Of a stretch of DNA of 64,000 nt, positions 34,515 to 46,000 are shown one piece after another. Position 1 is the stretch's first letter. Each line of letters opens with the position of its first letter. Source of the DNA: Voacanga thouarsii (taxonomy: Eukaryota; Streptophyta; Magnoliopsida; Gentianales; Apocynaceae); assembly GCA_026120185.1 (NCBI GenBank), contig JANUWF010001661.1:248001-312000 (forward strand). Reading direction: 5' to 3'. The notes beneath the pieces are model-generated. The model was not told the DNA's origin and did not search any database. It saw only the letters and a program-made list of their open reading frames with translations. Made by a program: the position numbers and the translations under genes.

Positions 34515-36145
34515 ATGGATAAGGTTTACACATGTCCTTGCAGGAATTCACGGGTTAGAAAATCTGGTAAAGAATTATTTTCTCATTTGATGAATTTAAT
34601 ATCAAAATCAAAGCTGGATAAAAGGGCTTACCATCTGGCAAAAATCTGTTTAGCAACAAGATTTTTAACATCTTTTTGTAAAATATCTTTAGCTGCTTTA
34701 CAATCAATGCAGAGTAAAAAATTCTGATTTATCAAATCATCTTGGAATTTTGTAATGCATAAAACAATTGAAAGAATTTCTTTCTTAATTGTGCTATAGT
34801 TCTTTTGACTGGATAGCTAAATACCTGAATGCTATCGGACTAATTGTTCCGATGAAGAGTTTAGTTTCTTTTGTTTGAGAATTCCTCCATAATCAAGTTC
34901 AAAGGCATTAGTTTCAACAATCATAAAAGCTGTTGGATTTGGAATTCCTAAATATAGAAGCTTTTTGACAATCTATTTAATTTTCTGAATAGTTTGGGTG
35001 GTTTGCTCTAATCCCCAAGGGATTGGATCTTTGTGAAGACGCTTGTACAAAGATTCGCAGATCTGTCTTTGGTTTGGTATAAAGTCTGAGATGTAATTTA
35101 AATATCCTAAGAATCTTTGTAACTGGGTTTTATCCTTAATTTCATGTGAAAATTTATCTGCAAATTCTTTGGTTCTACAGATGGGTTTGTAAGTTCCTTG
35201 GGTTAAATCATGATCTAAGAAACGAATCTTAGTTTGACACAGTTTAAGTTTTGGGGCACTTACTACCAGCCCATTTTTCGTGATAATTTCATGAAAAAGA
35301 CGTAAATATTTCAAGTGTTGTTCAAGGGATTCACTAAAGATTAATACATCATCAATATAGACGATACTAAATGATGTATAAGGATTAAAGATATTGTTCA
35401 TTACTTTCTGGAATTCACTAGGGACATTCTTTATCCCAAAGGGCATAACATTCCATTCATATTGACCAGAGAGAACATTAAATGCTATTTTATATCGATC
35501 TTCTTCTTTAATCTGAATTTGCTAAAATCTTGATTTCATATCAAATTTATTATAAAGGACTGCTTTATAGGTTCGTTTCAACAAATCTCGTTTATTGGGA
35601 ATGGGATATCTTATCCATTTTAAATCTTTATTTAAGGGCTTATAATTAATAACTAATCGAGGAACATCGCGTTTTTTTCCAGCATTATTGTTTACATAAA
35701 AGGTTGCACAAGACCAAGGTGATCTTGATTCTCTAATTAAATCTTTAGTTAATAAAGTCTATATTTCCTGTTTACAATACTCTAACAATTCGTGGTTCAT
35801 CTGAAATGGTCTAGCTTTTGTCGCTATCATAGATTCATCAAAATTATATATGTAGGGTAGGCTAACAATATGTTTCTTTCTTTCCCAAAAGGCAGTAGGG
35901 ATGTCAAAACAAATAGTTTGTTCAAAATCTTTGCGGATAGATTTGATCTGATCCTGAATGGCTTTTGATGCTAACTGTTCTTGGATTCTAGTGCATTTTA
36001 CATCTTCTTTTAGAAAAGCTATTTGCTTTTCCCGACAAAGAATCTTATTTTTCAAAAGATTGACAGCTTTGATTTGAGGGCTGACTAAGAAAGAAAAAGT
36101 GACTCGTACAGATCCGATATCTGTATGGACACCATGTTGATCCAC
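34515..36145 (-). pseudogene. Left-pointing pararetrovirus copy: reverse transcriptase and RNase H
   Basis: The minus strand reads RT from about 36080 down. 35446-34973 is open with MPFGIKNVPSEFQK, an intact YIDD box (35348-35359) and the thumb. A stop near 35522 ('IQI*QQ' context) and one at about 35757 break the frame. RNase H follows to about 34555 with TREFLQ near its end. This copy is better preserved than the right-pointing ones but still interrupted. Confidence 0.85.
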
Positions 36146-36897
36146 AGAGAAAGGATAGATCTGAGTTAGAAAGGGAGTGCCTAAGATTAATTCCTGACTT
36201 AAATCATTAATGATTAAGAAAGAATTTACAAAACAAAATTGCTGATTGCAGATATGGGCATTAGATAATTTATATCTAATTTTGAGCTGTTTGGAACCTG
36301 TTTTTTCTAAGTACTTTGTAGGGATTATTCCTTCATATATGCAGTTTTGATCTGCACCAGAATCAAGGAGAGCTACAATTTAGATGGAAATATCTCCAAT
36401 CTTAAGGAGGACAGGAATATACCATTTTTGAAAAGTCGTTTGAGAAATGGAAGAAATATAATCTGGATTATTCTGTATTTCTTGGTCATGTTCTGTATCT
36501 GATAGGGAAGTGTTAATAGTAGTATCTATTAAAGGTTTTTCCAAATTCAGTTGGACTAAATCTGTATTAATCTGATTAATATCCGTAATACGTTGAGTAT
36601 TCTGTTCTTTTAACCATTTAATTTCTTGTTTTAGGTCTTTGATTTCTGCATGTAACTCTTGTAGAGATACAAAGAAGTCTTTTTGTTTTCCTTTAAACTT
36701 ATCAAAGACTTCTTTCAGATTATAGGATTCAACTTGCATTTTAGGATTAAGAACTAAATCTGTAACTTTAAGCAAATATTCTCGTTTTACTTATTCATCC
36801 TGAATATGATCTAAGAGTTTGAAGAAGAGTTCTTTATTGTACTCTATAAAGCAGATGAAATAAGGTTTTTGACATGAAATCAAGATCTAATTTTAGT
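36146..36897 (-). pseudogene. Left-pointing pararetrovirus copy: protease and coiled coil
   Basis: The minus strand has the coiled-coil segment (36775-36550) and a protease with an intact active-site triad LLDSGADQNC at about 36345-36375. A TAA lies a few codons before it (about 36379). LILGTPFL is kept. The copy starts near 36897, at nearly the same viral position as right-pointing copy 2. No movement- or coat-protein region is seen upstream. Confidence 0.75.
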
Positions 36898-37143
36898 AAA
36901 ACAAGAATATAACTTCAAGACCAATTGGGAAACCAACAAGTTCTTAGGCACGTGTAATGAAATCAATTTAGAAAACTTATCATAGAAAAGTGATTATACT
37001 ACGTAATGGTTTTAGGACTTCACTAAGCACCACAAATTCCTATCCTTGCCAAATTAGATTGATTCTACTAACCACTGTAAATCAATCCCTAATTCAGTTC
37101 TTAATCTCGGTCAAATTGATTAACTAATGACTTAGTGTCCACT
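36898..37143. repeat. Right copy of the ~245-bp duplication flanking the virus array
   Basis: Same orientation and order as 13238-13482, with scattered substitutions. After it the LTR continues ('ttagattattcatgtc'), whereas the left copy runs into virus. Confidence 0.85.
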
Positions 37144-38350
37144 TAGATTATTCATGTCTTAGACTAACAATCAAATTGATAAACATATCAAGGTATCACC
37201 AATATCAAATTACACATAACAATAAGCTCCGATTACATGGAACTTGAATTATACAATTTCCTATTAACTTAACTAAGCTATGAACTGCAACTTAATTAAA
37301 CTAATAGATGGTAGTTGGAAAATCAATCAAAAGATCAATTAACTTAGCTATTCAATCATGTCCTCTCATCTATGCCAGGCCTCAATATAAAAGAAATCAA
37401 CATAATTGATGAAAAAAGAAATCTGGAATTACACAAATACTCAAAAGATAATCTATAGAAAATTAAAGATAGAATTTTTAATAATCAAAATCAAAACATA
37501 ACATAGAAATTTAGCAAGAATCTTATGTTTGAATACAAGGAAAACTTAAGAACATAACAAATTTGATTTGAAAAGACAAAACTTGGTTCACCACAATCTC
37601 TAGTTCTTCTTGTTTCTGAACTCCTTCCTCCTCCTTTAAGCTTTCTTTGGTGCCTTGCCTCCAAAAGAATGAAAGAAAGATGTAGAGTGGTGAATTGTAT
37701 TGATAGATATTGAATTAGGTCCTCCAAAGGTCCTTTAAATAGCTCTAAAACTAGCTTAGGGTTGGATTAGGAGTTGCAAACTTCCTTTGGAATGAATTTG
37801 GAGACTTCCTAACTTTTTTGGACACTAGCACTGTATGTTACACAATTGTGCTTTTGGCAATGCAATCTTCTGGAAGAAATCTATCATCTTTGATATAGGA
37901 ACCTATGTGGTCATGCCTTAGACCGTGTATATTGCAAGGGGAGTAGCACAACTTGTAGCACACCCTATGCAAGACTTTTGAGAGTGCTGAATTTGTCCTG
38001 TGTGGCATGGCTTGTAGCATGATCATGCCACATCCCATGTAGCCTTCTGGAATTCTGTTTCTTGTTCTGTTCAGTATGATTTGATGTCTGGCCGTGCATC
38101 ATTCCGTATACATACACTACAAACCTTCAAAACACATTCCAAGTTATGTTTCAAGTCGTTTCTAAGCTTCCGGCAATCATTCTTAAGTCAAAATGCATCG
38201 TTTGAGAACTTTTTCATTCATTTTTCACAAAAATAAGTTAGAAATACAAAAAGAATATAAAATGAGTATAAACCGTCTAATATCACATAAAAGTGTGTAC
38301 ACTAACTAAGTAAAAAGATTATAAAAATATGACTTTTTTCATATTTGACA
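36898..38350 (-). mobile_element. Gypsy 5' LTR, distal part
   Basis: It begins with the duplicated block (36898-37143), then continues the LTR to a plausible end ATATTTGACA at 38350 (TG...CA overall with the start at 12935). The minus-strand reading near the end has the AT-rich 'GATATTAGACGG' style of Athila/Tat LTR starts. The far end was placed by the TG/CA rule and is uncertain by tens of bases. Confidence 0.6.
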
Positions 38351-40079
38351 AACAATAATTCATTTCAATAATTATAATAGTTCAAGGCCTCATTTCAGTA
38401 ATACTTGTCCGAAATTATCGAAGTGAAGTTGACCATGTCATCTCAATCACAATAAATCATATTTTGAAGGGGTTCAATCAAGTCTCGATAATTACTAGGA
38501 TTCAGTAGTTAATGATGAATTAATTAATGAAATTTTAAGATAGAGTTGACAATTAAAAAAATGAGAAGCATCAGAAAAGATGTCGGATGCTAATTGACCT
38601 AATTCCATAGGCTTATAATCTTTATATGCCATATCAACATTCACAAGATAAAATTCTTTCAAAGATCACATAGCAAAATATTCATTATTTTTTAAGGCTA
38701 GACAAAAAGCAATATGTACATTTGTAATTCAAATATGATCCCAAATTGATAAACAATATTTTATGCACATGGAAAACACTAGTAGTCTTAAGTTCTGGTC
38801 ATTTCTTTGTGTAACCTTAATGTTTCCTTTCTAATTTTCTTTATCCATCAATGCACCTATGATGCACACTATAGCATTATAACAGTGTTCTCAACTTGCA
38901 ACTCTTAAAATGGAAATCAGGGACATAATAATCACAAGGCTTTTAGATTAGTAAATCAAACTTGATTTTTGCTCAATTCTTCAAGCGACCATAGTAAGTA
39001 TACACCTTGTCAAACTCCTTTCATAGTTTCAATTGAAGACAAATATTTCAAGTTAAGTTTTGTTTTTCTGAATATCTTAATAAACATTATTTCAATAGCA
39101 ATTTAAAATAGTCTCTTAAATCTTTTCTCTTGTTATCATTATAACCATTTCAATTGGATTTGCACTGTTCTTAAACGTTCCTAAATTGTCTCAAATTTTC
39201 ATACCTTATTTCTATTTCCAAAATCTTTCAGGTCTTAGAATTAGTTTCTCTTATCTTCTTAGTGCACAATAATTAATAATCCCATTCATAAAAAGCTTCA
39301 ATAATTTTAAACCACTAAAAGATTGACAACCTTCATTGCAATTTTGGATTACGTACATTTTCTTCAGTTGCTTAATTTAGGAATTTAAAACTTCGATTCT
39401 TGGTATGCCCTTCAGAATTTTTTTCACTTATTTTAATTATCTACCAGTTTGTCAGGGAGTAGCCATATTGAGGTTCAATATTGTTCCTAACCAAAAATTG
39501 TACGGCTCTTTGATTGTTTAGATCAAATATTGGTGGCATCTGATTGTGTGGAATGTACCATACATGTTGAAGTTTTTTCAAATGAAATGAGGTTGTTTTA
39601 ATTATAAAAATTTTGTGTGTAATTTTGTATGACTAACTTTGTGAGGGTTGTAGCAATTTCTGCAGCCAAATTGTGTGCCCGAACCATTTTCCAAACCCAA
39701 CTTTTTTCCTCGAACCAAACAGGACCAAGAAACTCCATAATAATAAGCTACGCTGCCGGCTTACTTACGTTCTCAGCGGAGTTAGGTTCGGAGTCTGGCT
39801 TTCAATTTTCAGAAGCTCTGGTACGGCGTCAGGCCACAGGCTTGGAATTTCTCCCTGGTACTCACTTGAGATTATCGGTCTGTATAGCCATTTCAGGCAC
39901 TCTGCACAAGCATAGATTCACAAATTGAATTTCCCAGAAATGGCTCATGATTTGTGCTTTTCTCATACAGATGAGGTATACATGATCAAAAGACGAGGGG
40001 GAAGAAGGAAAGGACGAGGAACGAGTAGGGCAGAGTTGACAATTTGGTTGTTGGGGGTTTCTGGAGGGCTTTATAACTA
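38351..40079 (+). other. 5' flank of the host gene
   Basis: AT-rich to about 39640, then more GC-rich toward the start codon. The promoter and 5' UTR must lie here, but no TATA box or start site can be fixed by eye. Open frames at 39629-39928 lack support; they overlap in two frames and end before the gene. Confidence 0.4.
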
Positions 40080-43000
40080 ATGGGGACTAGGGTTCCAGTG
40101 GTGGGGCATTATAATTTAAGATCGGCGAATTCCTATGTGGGAAGTTCATTGCATGATCTTAACGCAGATGACATCACTGGCGGTAGCGGAGGCGGAGGTG
40201 ATGATGTTGGCCGCCGTAGTGATGGCGTCACGGAGGATAGTTTAGATGACGATGAAGAATCTACTGCCGTTGTTACAGTGAGTTACTTCCTTCCTAGTTT
40301 GGTTTTCTTGAACAGTTGAAAAAATAAAGGATATTAGTTCAATGCGAAAAAATATGTAGCTTCATAGTCTTAGTTCATGTGATGAAAAAGTTCTGTCAGT
40401 TGACGAGGATGAAATAGTTATTGAAAGTCAATTCGTTGCGCAAAGATATTAACTTGCTGTGAATGAAGGTAAAGGAATGGAAGGGGCTTCACTAGCATGG
40501 TTGGTTTGATGAAAAGTAGTGAGATCAACAGCAGATGTAGACGTAGACATATTTTGGTTGGCACAAGGGGAGAAGGGGAGGAATAGGGAAGTAGTTTCTT
40601 TTACCATATTTTTGTTTGGTATGAAGGGGAGGGGAAGGAGCAGGGGAGAAGAAATAGAACTATTAACTTGCTTAATGTCTGATTATCTCTCTTATTTTAA
40701 TAATAATAATAATTATTATTATTACTATTACTTTATCTTTCTTGTTTAATGTTTAAAGGTCAAATTGAGGTCATTTTTCTCATACTTCCCCGTTCCTTTT
40801 CCTTTCACATTTCATCCCAAAACTGAACTAGTGTTAGATTAGGGTGGTATCATATACTTTGAGTGACTTCTAGAAAGCACTTATCAAACATCAAATTCCC
40901 CTGGTTGCTCTATGGGGAAAAAGCACACTAGCTTTTCATCAAGCAAATTTTCTATCTCCTTGTTGATCAATTACTCTAACTCATTTTTAACATGCTATTG
41001 CTTGTTAGCAGTTTTGCTATTGGTTACATGTATTTGTGAGACAAAATTTTGAAACATGTTGAGCTACAAACACAATGTGTATGTTCTTTATGAGAATCAA
41101 TGCTTTAGATTAAATGTTAGTTCCTTCAAATTTAAACATAGATATTTTGTGACTCTGAAAGTATGAAAATACCCCCATTGTGTACTCAGATTTTGCAGTT
41201 AATCCATGTTGCTTTTCTGTTTTCATATTTCATCAGTGATTAATTCATAACTATCATATTGTATATCATTTTAAAATCAATTGGTCTCCTTAGTGTTTTA
41301 GGTTCCCAGTTTCCTATATGGAAAAGAAAGTTTGGCTCTAGTTCCTTTTAAAACACTGCTCTCTCACATAATCTTCAGGATTGCATGCACGAGTCATACA
41401 GGAACTCGTTGCCTCTTCACAGTGTGGGAGTGGAGGAAGATCAAACTGGCCTTGAAAACAGTGAGTCTTCAACAGGCGCCTACAATATTTTGACCATTGA
41501 TGGTAATCAATAACTTTGAATGATGACCAGTTGTGGAGTTATATTTACCAATTACCAGTTATTTCATAGTGATTGATCTTCTAAATCACTGCAAACAGAT
41601 GTGTCACCCATTGAAACTGCCAGGGCAAGATTTTTAGACATAATTGTGGATCATTTTATTAGTCCACATATAGTTGAGGTATTGGATTCTGAGGCTGATT
41701 TTTCGGCTCAATCTGCACAAGATAAATTGTGCAAGAGAAGATCAAGGGACATCCGGTATGAGGGTGATTCGAGGTTTGTTCTACCACTGATGTATGTGGC
41801 AAACATGTATGAAACATTGGTTAATGAGGCAAACGTAAGACTCTCTTCTTTAAGTGGCATGCGTGAAAAATCTATTGGTGTGGCCCTTGAAGCAGCTGGT
41901 GGTTTGTATAGAAAGCTTGCCAAGAAGTTCCCCCGCAAAGGTATCTAATTATTTTAGATTTTTGTTATTTGTTCATGTTCTTTAGTATAATTTTTTATTA
42001 GGAACTGGGCACAATAGATACTTGTCCTGAAGTTTGGTGCAGTCACCACTGCTTCCTCCATTTAACTTTATGAAAATTCAAGTCATTCTAATCCTTTTAA
42101 TATGTATCTTGTGTTGTCCTGTTTCTCTTTTCTATTTGAATAATTAGAAGTACTTTAGTTTCCAGGTTTATTGTCTAAAAAGAAGGGTTTTGAGTTTCTA
42201 ATTTGTCGTAAAGATATCTGGCAATTGAATTGTAATGTAGTTGGCAATAGGCTTCTGTTTAGTTTTTATGATTACTTCTTAATTGAACCTGTAATTTTCT
42301 TTTTGATATTATTAGTCAATTGTTTGACTTCAGTCATCATTTTTCCTGATAATCTAATAAAACTAAGAATAATGATCCTCCATTCCAAATTGAATGTCTT
42401 CATTTCCTTTTGGAGCATTACAAAAAGATGTTAAGGTTCCTTAAATGAGCATTTTCAATCTAAGGGCCTGTTTGATAAAACTAAAATTTAAAAATTGAGG
42501 TCTGAATATTTAAGTAGTGAATTTTAAAAACTGAAGTTTGAGTATTGAATTATGAAATTTGAAGTTTGAATATGAAAATTTGATAATTTATTTTTACACT
42601 ATATTTTATTACAATTTAAGGTTCTCCTAGAAATTTTGCCATGTTGTATGAAGACATTCATTTTGAAATAGGGAGAGCTTATTTTGTTTATTTGTTCAAA
42701 TTTGACAAACAGGAACTTGCATATTTAAAAGACGAGAACTGGCAACATCCTTTGAGACACGATCAAGATTTCCCGAGTTAGTGATACAAGAGGAGAAGCG
42801 AGTTCGTTTTGTCGTAGTAAATGGACTGTCTATTGTTGAGAAGCCATCAGATATGCGGATTGATGATACTGAGTGGTAAGTTTGAATACCTTTTTTCTGG
42901 CATTCCCTTCTGTTGCTACATGAGCAAATGTGCTTATTATGCAGTATCAGCATCATGACCTAGAAAAGGATCAAGTCAAAGTAGCAGTTTTGTTCCTAAT

Positions 43001-46000
43001 TCAGGAAGTTCTACCTGTTAAAGTTATGTTAGAAACTTTCACAGTTTGAAAAAAGTTTGGACCTCAGTCCATGGGGTTTATATGAAGTATTTCATATCCA
43101 TTGTATCACTAGGGATTCTGAGGATTGTTGTGCCTATATGAAGAGGCTTTTCCTGGGTGGTTGAACAATCATAAGAATCGTACTTTGGTTTGATTTACCC
43201 AAGCATTGTTTTGTGTATGTCTTCTTTTCTTTTATTTGCCTTCTCTTTCTCACTTCCTGGTATAGTCTTAGAGTATTGTCTTGTGCTTTCTCTTTTCTCT
43301 CAAGACCAGAACCATGATAAGCTGATTCATGAAGCCGTTGGGTATCCGATCCTGAAGGGAAGAAAGTTTGCTTAAAATACTAGATTCATTTGTCTTAAAA
43401 TTAAAATTTAAAATACGGTTGTTAATTAATTTTTCAAAGTGATTTTATATTAGTCTTATGTTTAGCTGAATCTTATCACACATTCCTAATGGAATATTCA
43501 CAGTTAGGCTAGATCTTTTTGAATGTTAAGTATAGAAATATTATTTCATTTGTTACTGGTCTTTTTGGCTACGTCTTACAGCTTATATTCACAAGCAGAA
43601 ATAATCTGTTACATATATTATATTATTTTGTTGTGTCAACCAAGTAGTAATTCTGTTGGTTCTCCTAAAAGTGAATAATGCAGAATTTCATTTCATTTTT
43701 CTTTTCTTCTCTATATTTTAAGTTGGAGAGGAATTCTTTTTTGGCTTCCAGATGCTTTCTCTGTATTTTTGCCAGTTTTGCTACTGATAATGTTGGACTG
43801 GTGATAGTTTTGCTTCATTGTACCAGAATTGAGCTTCAGAAGGTGACTGTGAGACACTTCAGACTTGGAGAAATTATTGCGAACTCCTAAACATTAATCC
43901 TGTCTATCTTGTTGTGGCTATTATACATTCTTGGCAAAGAAACTTGCTCATGGTCTTCTAACTTTTTGATTATGCCAAAAGTTGTTGGTGCTGTTAATTC
44001 TCTGGAACAAATTGGAAGCTTAACATTTGGGTTTATGTTTGGAAGGTCATTTGTATGACATTTATGCCTATCAACAGGTTTAAAAGATTGACAGGCCGGA
44101 ATGAAGCTGCTGTTTGTGCCAGAGACTATAAGTTTTATGCTCCAAGACATAAGTACCGACGTGTTTCATCCAATTCAATTTCTATTATTCCTGGTCTGCC
44201 AGTAAGTTTTGATACATCTGCCACTCTAGAATACTGATTGTTTAGCTTTTTTCACTTTCAAGTTGTTTAGTCTCTTCCAACTCATTTTCCAGACATTCCC
44301 CAGCTCGGATAGCTCCCCAATGGTCACCGCCCAGGGCTATCGTTCTGTCAATGAAGTAAGACTTCTTATTGACCTGTTCTATCTTCTGTTTTAGGGAACT
44401 AGCACAAGTTCAATTTATTTGTTAAATCTTCTTTGTAAATTGATTGGGAGATTATCCACATAGGTCCTCAGTAGAACCAGCTTGGCGATATGTAGGGAAT
44501 CATTTCAAGAACATGTTCATTAGTGGCTACGTAGACATGGAAAAATGTAGATCTATGCTTTTGTTAGCCAATCTTTTAGATGCTGAAAATCACTTGACTT
44601 AAAGGTAGATGATAAAGAAGCACATGAAAGTGCTCCACTTTTTTTGCATAATTGCAGGTGGGGTTATACTTAGAATCTTACTTGGTCACCCAATTAGGAG
44701 ACTACTTTGTTTCCTATAAAGCTTACAGGGGTGAGCAAAGGCAAGATTACCGGTTACTCTAAACCTAGCTTTCATCTATGTGATAGAGTATTTTAATGGT
44801 GGGACATGGTAAAGGTACAAATTCTCTATCTTGTACAAATTAAGGTATGATATAGCATAGAGGCCTTCGTACAAGATGTGCCTTGTGATCTTGTATTACA
44901 CTAAGTAGTTTTTGTGTATGTGTGTGTGTGTGTTATATTATTATTATTATTTTACTTTTTATTTTTAATTTTGTAATAATGTTTAAATTTGTTACGGAAT
45001 GTAAAAGCTAATAGGATTGTTCAACTAGCATAATCACAGGATGTTATGGAATCTATAGCTGGTAGGATTGTATAGATAGATAAGATTCTAATTAGCATAA
45101 TCATAGGATAGTAATCATAGCATGCTAGTTCTCATGTGTTGGTCTCTGGTGTTGGAGTTTCTAATCCTTTGTTTTGTTCTCACGTTCTGCCCACATCTAG
45201 TTGGGTTTGGTTTCTGGTTAGCGTTTGAGTTCGTAGACATGGCAAGTTCTAAGTTGGCTACTGTTACAAATGTGATTCCTGTAATTTCTAAAATTACGGA
45301 CCACAAACTTAATGGGACTAATTTTATAGCTTGAGTAAGATGGTTCGGGTTTACTTGTGAAGCATTGAGGAGGACAGCCACCTTACTGATAACCCTCTTA
45401 CGGATGATAAGAGGCAAATGTGGTTGAGAAATGATTCCCTTATATTGTTGTAGCTGAGGAATTCCATTGATAGTGAGATAATTTCTCTTATTGATTGCTG
45501 TGAATATGTCAAATGACGGATTTCTAGAATTTTTATATTCTGGCAAAGGAAATATCCCATATATTTATGATGTTTGTAAGAATTTTTACCTCACCAAGCA
45601 ACAAGTTCAATCTTTTACAGCCTATCTTATCAACTTCAAAAGGACTTTTGAAGAACTTAATGTTTTATTGCCTTTTAATCTTGACATGAAAGTCCAGCAA
45701 ACTCAGTGAGAGTAGATGGCTGTAATGAGTTTTTTAGTTGGTCTTCGTCCTGAATTTGACACTATGAAATTCCAGATTCTCTCCAGTCCTAAAATCTCAT
45801 CACTACAAGAAACCTTCTCTAGGATTCTTTAGACTAAGACTAGTCTGGCAATCCCTTCATCTCAACCTACCAATGCTTTTATAAATCGCACTGGTGATTA
45901 TGGACGTCCTTCTAATGGGAGTAGTTACAGAGGAGGGGATTCAAACAGTAGAAATAATCGGGTTTAGGAGTCAGGGGAAGTTGTATGCTACTATTGTAAT

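Noticed and set aside
13238..37143. The ~245-bp blocks as 5' and 3' LTRs of the element between them
   Set aside because: The inserted DNA is viral, and each block continues outward into different parts of one gypsy LTR.
39629..39928. 99-residue frame upstream of the host gene
   Set aside because: No similarity or codon signal recognised, overlapping frame at 39673; more likely promoter/5' UTR.
41708..41938. Minus-strand frame over exon 3
   Set aside because: Antisense shadow of a well-supported exon.
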